From JAYWDA01 sp043779185 (GTDB lineage Bacteria > Bdellovibrionota > Bdellovibrionia > Bdellovibrionales > Bdellovibrionaceae): a stretch of DNA of 33,247 bases. Every line of letters starts with the position of its first letter. The stretch's first letter is position 1. Below, piece after piece: positions 8,725 through 15,296 of the stretch. The stretch spans positions 1 to 33,247 of the forward strand of contig JAYWEQ010000055.1 in NCBI GenBank assembly GCA_043779185.1, given 5' to 3'. The notes below the pieces were generated by a model. The model worked only from the letters and a program-made list of their open reading frames with translations. It searched no databases and was not told the DNA's origin. A program made the position numbers and the translations under genes.

Positions 8725-9564
8725 ATGGTGCAGTGTCCACGGTGTGGGGTCGAAGCTTCTGAGCTTCATAAATTAGATCCCGTTCTTATTCAAAAACTTC
8801 AAGATGCTGGCGAGGCGCCGCCCGTCGAAGTTTGTAATCCTTGTCGATCTGAACTGCATAAATCCGTGCAAAGCCATTCCGGCGGCGTCTTAGTCCAACA
8901 AGAGCGCGCCGCCGAACAACATCGTTTGCATCTTTGGAAAAGCCGAGTGCTTTTAATACGGCGAGCCCGCAGTCTGATGAGCCAAAAAAATTATTCAGAA
9001 GCCGCCGCCAATTATGAAAAATATCTTAAAATTCTAGAAATTGTTTTTCAGTGCAAAAAAGGCTCTTATTTAACACCCGAAATGTTTAAAGATAACGCCC
9101 GAACCAGTGAGCTGACGGTCGTCGCCTCTGTTTACTGGGATCTTCTTAGAATTTATGATTCAAGTGATCGCTATGGAGATCGCCAGGCCATTGCAGCAAG
9201 GCAACTGGCAAGCTTTATCCGCTTCACTCCGATATTTCCTGATATTATTAAAAAAGCCCAAGCCTTTGCAAAGCAAGCAAAACATCCCGAAGTGATCCGT
9301 GCCTTCTTAAAGGGGGCCTCTTTGACAAGGCCCCGATGCTTTGTCGCGACGTCAGCATTCCTGACACCAATGGCGCCAGAGGTACAGATCTTAAGATTTT
9401 ATCGTGATGAATATTTGCAAAAGTCTGAAATTGGGCGAAAATTTGTCCAAGTTTATTATCGCGTGTCACCCCTGTTTGCCAAATTTTTGGACAGGAACTC
9501 CAGCCTCAAACCCCTTGTCCGTGGATTTTTACGTCTTTTGATCAAATGCGTTGGTGCTCTTTAA
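8725..9564 (+). CDS. Zinc-ribbon and CFI-box protein, 279 aa
   Basis: The N-terminus has two CxxC pairs (C4/C7 and C37/C40) that can form a zinc ribbon. A central helical region (about 65-195), with KNYSEAAANYEKYLKIL, resembles a TPR-like repeat. The C-terminus carries the CFI-box pattern: CFVATSAF at 205-212, then LRFYRDEYL, GRKFVQVYYRVSPLFAKFL and a hydrophobic tail. CFI-box C-termini recur in delta-type bacteria on otherwise unrelated proteins; their role is not established. AGGG at 8720-8723 is close to ATG 8725, so the adjacent GTG 8728 is an equally good start. It lies 12 bases after priA and is probably in the same transcript. Confidence 0.7.
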   Translation: MVQCPRCGVEASELHKLDPVLIQKLQDAGEAPPVEVCNPCRSELHKSVQSHSGGVLVQQERAAEQHRLHLWKSRVLLIRRARSLMSQKNYSEAAANYEKYLKILEIVFQCKKGSYLTPEMFKDNARTSELTVVASVYWDLLRIYDSSDRYGDRQAIAARQLASFIRFTPIFPDIIKKAQAFAKQAKHPEVIRAFLKGASLTRPRCFVATSAFLTPMAPEVQILRFYRDEYLQKSEIGRKFVQVYYRVSPLFAKFLDRNSSLKPLVRGFLRLLIKCVGAL

Positions 9565-9578
9565 CCACTTTGCTCTTG

Positions 9579-9596
9579 CAAGATCCATGGATCTTG
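9579..9596. promoter_or_regulatory. 18-bp perfect palindrome, candidate operator
   Basis: CAAGATCCA followed immediately by TGGATCTTG, a perfect palindrome with 9-base arms. It lies in the gap between the CFI-box gene and the oxidoreductase start at 9611. It could be a dimeric repressor site for the downstream gene, or chance; about 0.13 such palindromes are expected at random in a window this size. Confidence 0.3.
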
Positions 9597-9610
9597 ATGA
9601 TCTTAGTTGT

Positions 9611-10750
9611 ATGAAAGTCTATGATTACATTGTTATCGGAAGTGATTTAGGAAGCTTAGCGCTGGCTTGTGCGCTGTCGCAAAATACAAAAAATGTCGCC
9701 TTGGTGGATAGCCAGGATTTTGCGGGGAACGATTGTAAAGCCATTTCGTTTCCCACAGGAATGATCTCGAACGGTTTTCATTTTATGCCCGACACAGAAC
9801 TGACCAAAAAAGCCGTTTCTTTTTTAGAAGAGCTGACCTGCAAAAATATTTTAGGTCCCGCACGGGAAATTCCGCCGATGACTTTTGAACAAGGTCAGCT
9901 GAAAGAATTTTTAGGCTTCGGTGCAAATAATCCGACTTTTTACGAAGAAATTAAATTTTTCACATCTTCTCAAAGACGCGAAGTTTTAATTCCAACGCAC
10001 CAGTGGGCTTCGCTTTTAATTCAAAAATTTCAAGGCGACTTTATTCCAAGATCTTATGTTACAAAATTTGAAGTGACTGAAAATAAAGTCACAGCCATCA
10101 AAATCAATGGCGCAAAAACTATCGAAGCTTTGAATTTTATTTATTGCGGACCTGTAAAATCCTTAGCTCGCCTTCTTCCGGATGAGGCTTTGACTCAAAA
10201 AGCTCGCACCAAATTGGCTAAAAATACTTACTGCTCAGCTTTGTACTTGGATTTATGTCACGCATCGCAAGTGACCGAAAGTTCTGCCGTTCATATCTTG
10301 CAAGGTACAAATCCAGATGAGCAAGGCCCTTGCGCGGGACAATTCCAAACCGCCATTGAAAAAGACGGCCAAACATTGCAAGCGTCCCAGTGGATTACCT
10401 TTATCGAAGACGAAGTTGAAGAAGAAAGCGAAGTCGTTGGGATGGCGCTAAAGAAAATGAAACGCCAAATTAAGCGCGCTTACCCCGAATCCCTCGAGAA
10501 CATGAAAATCGAGCGCATTCGCTGGGCCCCCTTGGTTTCATCGTTAAGTGATTTAAAACTCAGCGGCCAACAAACTTTAGGCGAAATCCAAAATTTATGG
10601 ATCGGCTCGGGCTCGGCTAACACGCAAAAATTCTGGGTCGGCAGCCTGCTGCAAGCCCAGATGATTTTAGCAGCGATGGGTTTTCAATCTGCGCAAGTTT
10701 CTGATAAATCATCTGCTGAAAACACCGCTGAGACCGATTCGCTGCTTTAA
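9611..10750 (+). CDS. FAD/NAD(P)-binding oxidoreductase-like protein, 379 aa
   Basis: The N-terminus has a Rossmann-type dinucleotide fold: YDYIVIGSDLGSLALACAL, with the acidic end of strand two in VALVDSQD. The glycine motif is GxxxGS rather than the standard GxGxxG. The C-terminal NLWIGSGSANTQKFWVGSLLQA resembles the FAD-contacting end of phytoene-desaturase and amine-oxidase folds. The substrate is unknown. The start at 9611 puts the Rossmann strand at the N-terminus; in-frame starts at 9551 and 9587 add residues without fold value. No clear ribosome binding site is visible. An 18-bp palindrome lies just upstream. Confidence 0.6.
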   Translation: MKVYDYIVIGSDLGSLALACALSQNTKNVALVDSQDFAGNDCKAISFPTGMISNGFHFMPDTELTKKAVSFLEELTCKNILGPAREIPPMTFEQGQLKEFLGFGANNPTFYEEIKFFTSSQRREVLIPTHQWASLLIQKFQGDFIPRSYVTKFEVTENKVTAIKINGAKTIEALNFIYCGPVKSLARLLPDEALTQKARTKLAKNTYCSALYLDLCHASQVTESSAVHILQGTNPDEQGPCAGQFQTAIEKDGQTLQASQWITFIEDEVEEESEVVGMALKKMKRQIKRAYPESLENMKIERIRWAPLVSSLSDLKLSGQQTLGEIQNLWIGSGSANTQKFWVGSLLQAQMILAAMGFQSAQVSDKSSAENTAETDSLL

Positions 10751-10808
10751 ATTTCTCTAACTTGAGAGGCAAGTAATCAAATCTGTACTTATTATTTCCA
10801 AAGCCACT

Positions 10809-11363
10809 TTGTCCGATTTGACTGAGATCTGTAGCCTTATGAATTCCACCTTTGGAGTGCATCCCAATCAGAGCGAGATTTTTGAAAAATGGGTTCAGGA
10901 TCCTCAATTTGTAGTCCATGTGGGTCGCGCTAACGAAAGACTGATTGCCGTTGCAGCTAGCAACATCAGTCGCTCACAGGATTTTAGTCAGTACGAGGTT
11001 TTCGGTTTAAGTGCAGTGACGCACTTAAAGAAAAATTCATTGGGTTGGTTTCTTAACTTGGCAGTTCATCCTGATTTTAGAAAACAAAAAATCGGTTTTC
11101 AAATGGCAAAGGCCCAAGCTGAATGCCTTATAGCCAATGGATGCACAGCACTTGTTGGCACAAGCTGGGTGAGTGGGTCTAAAGATAATTCGAAACATTT
11201 ATTCGAAAAAGCAGGATTTAAAAAACTTAGCGAAAGCACTTCTTTTCTTCGCCTTCAGCTTAAGGACAGTGGTATCACTTGCGCGGCATGCAAGAAAGCC
11301 GATTGTGATTGTACATCAATTCTTTATGCTATCGAGGTGGGAGCATTTCACCTTCCAATTTAG
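10809..11363 (+). CDS. GNAT acetyltransferase with cysteine-rich tail, at least 184 aa
   Basis: GNAT-fold N-acetyltransferase; the substrate is unknown. Seen: the central strand GWFLNLAVHPDFRKQKIGFQMA with the acetyl-CoA loop (R-K-Q-K-I-G), then the typical C-terminal HLFEKAGFKKL. The tail carries C-A-A-C-K-K-A-D-C-D-C, probably a metal site. The only canonical start is TTG at 10809, but this removes strand one: the upstream frame reads IISKAT and joins directly to LSDLTEI, as GNAT proteins usually begin. GAGAGG at 10764-10769 is ideally placed for a non-standard ATC start at 10776, giving 195 aa. See findings. Confidence 0.7.
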   Translation: MSDLTEICSLMNSTFGVHPNQSEIFEKWVQDPQFVVHVGRANERLIAVAASNISRSQDFSQYEVFGLSAVTHLKKNSLGWFLNLAVHPDFRKQKIGFQMAKAQAECLIANGCTALVGTSWVSGSKDNSKHLFEKAGFKKLSESTSFLRLQLKDSGITCAACKKADCDCTSILYAIEVGAFHLPI

Positions 11364-11473
11364 ACTTAGAAAGTATTCCTTAGAAGAATCTTTTTCGATA
11401 ATCTCTTCGGTCATAAATTGCGTTTTGGCTTGGATCAATTTTATGTCCTAGAATGAGGCGACAATATTCTTGG

Positions 11474-11489
11474 GTTGCCATTTGGCAAC
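11474..11489. repeat. Inverted repeat GTTGCCA-tt-TGGCAAC
   Basis: Arms of seven bases with a two-base centre, in the 271-base gap between the GNAT gene and the ATPase gene. It could be a repressor site or a small hairpin. The rest of this gap holds no convincing frame; the structured promoter-like end at 11585-11622 is listed separately. Confidence 0.35.
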
Positions 11490-11584
11490 AAAATTAATGG
11501 GCCGGGGAAAGGGCTCATCGGAAATTTGGGCCGCTAGACCACCCAAATGGCTCTCTTTCTCTGGAGATAGATTCAATTTGGTGA

Positions 11585-11622
11585 TTGTGCTAACGTCAAA
11601 ATGACGGTAAATTTGACGTTAG
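11585..11622 (+). promoter_or_regulatory. Candidate promoter overlapped by an 11-bp inverted repeat
   Basis: CTAACGTCAAA (11590-11600) and TTTGACGTTAG (11612-11622) are perfect inverted repeats around an 11-base centre; a third copy of the core, TGACG, lies at 11602-11606. A weak sigma-70-like promoter, TTGTGC (11585-11590), 17 bases, TAAATT (11608-11613), would be covered by the repeat. This layout suggests a repressor controlling the ATPase gene at 11635. The repeat is seen; the promoter and regulation are inference. Confidence 0.4.
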
Positions 11623-11634
11623 GGATGGCAGACA

Positions 11635-12801
11635 ATGGCAGATCAACAAAATCAATTTATCCGGGAGCTTGCTCCCTCCCAGTACAGCTTTTTCTTATTT
11701 GGCCCCCGCGGGACCGGAAAATCCACGTGGGTCAGGGCCCAGTTTCCTAAAGCTTTGATGGTGAATTTGCTCAAGGCTCAGGATTACCGGGCCTTGCTGA
11801 AAGAGCCAGGCCTTTTAGAGTCCTGGATTTTGGCTGAAAAACCCAAATCAGTTGTGATCGACGAGATCCAGAAGTTGCCAGAACTTTTGGATGAAGTTCA
11901 AAATCTGATGCTAGAGCACAAGTCTATTCAATTTGTGCTGACCGGGTCTTCAGCACGAAAGTTAAAAAAGATGAACGCTAATCTTTTAGCGGGTCGGGCG
12001 CGAACTCGTGAGTTTTTTACGGTGACCAGTTCTGAAATGAATTTTGATTTTAATCTGCAAGCTATTCTTAAATATGGATGCCTGCCGGAAGTTCTGAATC
12101 TTTCTAAACCTAAAGACAAAATTGAATTTCTTGAATCCTATGTCCAAACTTACCTTAATGAAGAAATTAAGCAGGAAGCCATCGTCAGATCCTTAGAGCC
12201 TTTTATTCGATTTTTAGAAGTCTCTGCCCTTATGAATGGCCAAATCTGGAATAACTCAAATATTTCCCGTGAAGTGGGCTGTGGAAGATCCACTGTCGAG
12301 GGTTATTTATCGGTTATTTTAGATACTTTGATTGGTTATCGCGTCGAAGCCCTCCAGCTTCGGGCAAAAATTAAAGAAAAGCACAATCCAAAATATTACT
12401 ATTTTGATCCCGGCGTTGTCAGAGGCCTTAGCGGAAACCTCAGCCGCGAAATAGAAAGTCACCAAATTGGATATTTTTTAGAAACATTTATTTTGAACGA
12501 GCTTAAAGCTTTCTCTAGTTACCGCCAAAAGAAGATGAAAATATCTTATTGGGGAACTCCTTCAAAAAATGAAGTAGATTTTGTTATTGAGGTGGGAAAA
12601 CACAGAATCGGACTTGAACTTAAAACTTCGAAGACCTGGAAATCAGATTTTATTTTTGGCCTGAACACTTTATTGGAGCAAAAAAAGATCGATCAAGCTT
12701 TTGGAATCTACGACGGCGAGCGCGCCTTGGTTTCAGAGGGAGTTAAGGTTTTTCCGGTAAAGATGTTTTTAAAGCGCCTCTGGCAAGATGAGCTTTTTTA
12801 A
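11635..12801 (+). CDS. AAA ATPase with DUF4143 C-terminal domain, 388 aa
   Basis: P-loop ATPase of the AAA_14/DUF4143 group, common in accessory genome regions and without a settled function. Walker A GPRGTGKS is at 23-30, Walker B VVIDEI at 73-78, a sensor-like LTGSS at 102-106, and LAGRARTREF follows. The C-terminal domain has the YYFDPGVVRGL motif and a PD-(D/E)XK-like core: Asp315 in EVDF, then Glu328 and Lys330 in LELK. A helical segment in the middle (NSNISREVGCGRSTVEGYL) looks like a winged helix. The ribosome binding site AGGGA (11621-11625) is about nine bases away. Upstream lies the operator-like repeat. Confidence 0.85.
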   Translation: MADQQNQFIRELAPSQYSFFLFGPRGTGKSTWVRAQFPKALMVNLLKAQDYRALLKEPGLLESWILAEKPKSVVIDEIQKLPELLDEVQNLMLEHKSIQFVLTGSSARKLKKMNANLLAGRARTREFFTVTSSEMNFDFNLQAILKYGCLPEVLNLSKPKDKIEFLESYVQTYLNEEIKQEAIVRSLEPFIRFLEVSALMNGQIWNNSNISREVGCGRSTVEGYLSVILDTLIGYRVEALQLRAKIKEKHNPKYYYFDPGVVRGLSGNLSREIESHQIGYFLETFILNELKAFSSYRQKKMKISYWGTPSKNEVDFVIEVGKHRIGLELKTSKTWKSDFIFGLNTLLEQKKIDQAFGIYDGERALVSEGVKVFPVKMFLKRLWQDELF

Positions 12802-12828
12802 TTATCAAATTTGAGGAGCACTGTTCAG

Positions 12829-13363
12829 ATGAAAAAAAAATAGCTTTATAGTTCTAATTTTTGTTTTGTCAGGCTGCTCCTCTGTTCAGTCAAAAAAAAT
12901 TCAAGATCTTTCGCCAAGCCAGTTTGAATTGTTGAAAATTGGGGATTCCGCAGGGAAAGTTATTAGTTTACTGGGGCCTCCTTCTGACATCAGGAAAAAT
13001 TTGAAAAATACGCCCGATGAATTATGGGTTTACGATGATCTCGCTGGGTCACAAAGGGGAGCTATTTCAATGGATCCGAAAAACCAATCAATCACAGCCG
13101 TTACAATAATTCCCAAAGAAAGTGATCGTGAATCCAAATTAGATTTTCTATTGAAAACTAAGTTTGCGCCTTTAACATTTGAACAAGCTCCCCTGCAACG
13201 CTGCGGTCGAGACTATGTTCCTGCAGAAGTATTTTATGTGAGCGTTGAAAAAGGAATTTTAGTTGAGGGTCGTTGAGGAAGCCCTGACGTCGAAGGCTTT
13301 AGTTGGACATCTCCTCATTACGCGGCAGGTGCCATTAAGAGAATTAAAGAATGCAAAAGATAA
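12829..13363 (+). pseudogene. BamE/SmpA-like lipoprotein gene, frameshifted at an A9 tract
   Basis: ATG at 12829 follows GAGGAG but reads into TAG after three lysines. One base less in the A9 run (12832-12840) would give MKKNSFIVLIFVLSGCSS, an ideal lipoprotein signal with lipobox LSGC. The intact frame from 12866 continues to TGA at 13274-13276 and encodes a small BamE/SmpA-like domain (LKIGDSAGKVISLLGPPSD, ELWVYDD). Beyond that TGA the same frame stays open for 28 protein-like codons to TAA at 13361-13363, so a second lesion is possible. It could be a pseudogene, a phase-variable gene, a product of slippage on A9, or an assembly error. Confidence 0.6.
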
Positions 13364-13413
13364 CTAATGCATTTCATTCACCGTGTGGCGCCATTCCGTG
13401 GGAGACTTCATTT

Positions 13414-13986
13414 GTGATAGATCCTGTTGTCGAGAATAAAATCCCTCCAGTTTTAACTGGTCGTTTGAAGCTTCGTGCTTTTTCTGTGACTGATGCCTCA
13501 GAAGTTCAGCGGATGGCTGGTAGTTTTAAGGTTGCGCAGATGACAGCCACCATTCCCCATCCTTATCCAGATGGCGCCGCGGAAAGTTGGATTGCAAATC
13601 ACGCAATTCAGTTTGCTAATGGCAATGGAGTTGTTTGGGCCGCAGAGGATCAAGTTTCTGGAAAGCTTGTCGGTTGCACCGGTTTTGAAGTGAACAAGGC
13701 TCATAAGAAATCTGAGGTCGGCTATTGGGTCGGAGAGGAATTTTGGGGAAATGGCTATTGCACCGAAGCTGTCATTGCTGGAATTGATTTTTGTTTTAAT
13801 CACTTTGGATTAAATAAAATTACTTCGAGACATCTTTCCTATAATCCTGCTTCTGGCAAGGTGTTGATCAAGGCCGGAATGTCGCAGGAAGGATATCTGA
13901 AAAAGGACATGTTTCGCAATGGGCAGTATGCCGATATGGTTGTCTTCGGACTGCTGCGCTCCGAATGGAAGGCGCAGTCCAAATAA
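13414..13986 (+). CDS. GNAT acetyltransferase, RimJ/RimL type, 190 aa
   Basis: Acetyl-CoA-dependent acetyltransferase of the RimJ/RimL (Acetyltransf_3) group, acting on a protein N-terminus or small molecule; the substrate cannot be told. Seen: TGRLKLRAFSVTDASEV at strand one, EVGYWVGEEFWGNGYCTEA with the acetyl-CoA loop, and NPASGKVLIKAGMSQEG. GTG at 13414 is chosen because GGGAG lies at 13400-13404 and the length then fits the family. ATG at 13351 is an alternative giving 211 aa; its extra residues look unlike a conserved domain and would overlap the possible tail of the broken lipoprotein gene. Confidence 0.8.
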   Translation: MIDPVVENKIPPVLTGRLKLRAFSVTDASEVQRMAGSFKVAQMTATIPHPYPDGAAESWIANHAIQFANGNGVVWAAEDQVSGKLVGCTGFEVNKAHKKSEVGYWVGEEFWGNGYCTEAVIAGIDFCFNHFGLNKITSRHLSYNPASGKVLIKAGMSQEGYLKKDMFRNGQYADMVVFGLLRSEWKAQSK

Positions 13987-14044
13987 AGGTGTAAAATTCA
14001 GGTCTAAAATCGGGCTTTTCATTTGCCCCCCGCGAGGCCATGTG

Positions 14045-14165
14045 TTATCCGAATACCCACTATTACACACTTCCAGGCACGCAACTGGTCCTCGAAGTTT
14101 AAAGTTTCCACTTTTTTACGACTTGGAGACGGCAAACAAGAGGCTTATCCCCAGAGTTATCCACT
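14045..14165 (+). promoter_or_regulatory. Three TTATCC motifs, two of them DnaA-box-like
   Basis: TTATCCGAA (14045-14053), TTATCCCCA (14145-14153) and TTATCCACT (14157-14165), all in the same orientation; the last two differ from the DnaA box TTATCCACA by one base each and are 12 bases apart. They lie in the 274-base gap ahead of rpsB. They could be a DnaA-responsive promoter element or chance. No AT-rich unwinding region or dnaA/dnaN gene is present, so this is not called an origin. Confidence 0.25.
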
Positions 14166-14211
14166 CTAGGGCTCTGCCGGAAGGAGGCTAAGGGAGCGTC
14201 AAAATTCCCTG

Positions 14212-14256
14212 CGGTTTCAATCAATTATGATTGCACCGTTATTAACCAGAGGAGGA
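14212..14256 (+). promoter_or_regulatory. rpsB leader stem-loop and ribosome binding site
   Basis: CGGT (14212-14215) pairs with ACCG (14235-14238), and inside it CAATCA (14218-14223) pairs with TGATTG (14228-14233) around an ATTA loop. The strong ribosome binding site GAGGAGG follows at about 14250-14256. S2 represses its own operon through a leader structure in many bacteria; this hairpin is a candidate for such a site, by inference. Confidence 0.4.
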
Positions 14257-14260
14257 TTAA

Positions 14261-15238
14261 GTGGCCCAAGTGACTATGAAAGAGATGTTGGACGCCGGAG
14301 TTCATTTCGGACATCAAACCCAACGTTGGAACCCTAAGATGAAGCCTTTCGTTTACACAGCACGAGGCGGCATCCATATCATCGATCTTCAAAAAACTGT
14401 GATTCGCGCCCAAAAAGCCGCTGATTTCGTCAAAGACGTCGCAGCTAGCGGTGGAACGATCATTTTCGTTGGAACTAAAAAACAAGCTATCGAGCCTATC
14501 ACGGAAGCTGCTCAACGTTGTGGTCAGTATTATGTGACGAAGCGTTGGTTGGGTGGAATGTTAACAAACTTCCAAACCATCAAAGCATCTATCGATCGCC
14601 TTCGTAAAATTGATCAAATGCGCGAAAAAGGCGAAACCACTTTTTTCACTAAAAAAGAGCGCGCTCGTTTAGAAAAAGAATATTTAAAACTGAGCGAATA
14701 CTTAAACGGTATCCGTGAAATGAAGGACATGCCTTCGGCGATGTTCGTTGTCGATTTGCCAAAAGAGCACATTGCAGTTGCTGAAGCAAAACGCCTTGGC
14801 ATCCCAGTTGTTGCGATCGCTGATTCCAACGCCGATCCTGAAGAGATTGAGTTTCCAATCCCAGGAAATGACGATGCGATCCGATCGATTAAGTTATTTG
14901 CTAATTTGATTGCTGATTCCTACATCGAAGGCGCCAAGCTTTATGATGCTAAAATCCGTTCACAAACTGATAAAGCTGATGATGTTAAGGATGCGGGAAC
15001 CGCTGGCAAAGATGATGCTCCTAAGCGCCGCAGCCGAACACCTGGAGCTGGTACATCAGCTCCAGCGGCAGCAGCTTCAACAGCACGCCCTGAAGTTAAA
15101 AAGTCAGCCGGCCCGACTGTTGTTAAGACAACTAAAGCCCGCAAACTGGTGGCTGCAGGAACCGCTGAGGATGTTGAAATCCAAGCTGAACTTGATAATG
15201 GCCCCGAAGAAGCAGCAAAAGACGACGCGGCTGAGTAA
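14261..15238 (+). CDS. rpsB: 30S ribosomal protein S2, 325 aa
   Basis: Small-subunit ribosomal protein, bound last in assembly. Starts at GTG with MAQVTMKEMLDAGVHFGHQ, the family N-terminus; further motifs are RWNPKMKPF, FVGTKKQA, KRWLGGMLTNFQT and the coiled-coil KKERARLEKEYLKL. The globular domain ends near residue 235. About 90 residues follow as an Ala/Lys/Asp-rich, low-complexity tail (PAAAAS, KKSAGP, EEAAKDDAAE) absent from typical S2 (about 240-260 aa). It heads the operon rpsB-tsf-pyrH-frr. Confidence 0.97.
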   Translation: MAQVTMKEMLDAGVHFGHQTQRWNPKMKPFVYTARGGIHIIDLQKTVIRAQKAADFVKDVAASGGTIIFVGTKKQAIEPITEAAQRCGQYYVTKRWLGGMLTNFQTIKASIDRLRKIDQMREKGETTFFTKKERARLEKEYLKLSEYLNGIREMKDMPSAMFVVDLPKEHIAVAEAKRLGIPVVAIADSNADPEEIEFPIPGNDDAIRSIKLFANLIADSYIEGAKLYDAKIRSQTDKADDVKDAGTAGKDDAPKRRSRTPGAGTSAPAAAASTARPEVKKSAGPTVVKTTKARKLVAAGTAEDVEIQAELDNGPEEAAKDDAAE

Positions 15239-15296
15239 TCAGCCCGTTTTCCTTCTACTGTTATCCGCTTAAATTTAAACTTTAAGGAGATTTGCT

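Noticed and set aside
14045..14165. Chromosomal replication origin ahead of rpsB
   Set aside because: Only two near-boxes, no AT-rich unwinding element, and no dnaA, dnaN or gidA nearby.
15261..15269. Another TTATCC motif between rpsB and tsf
   Set aside because: Two or more mismatches to the DnaA box and isolated; best treated as chance.
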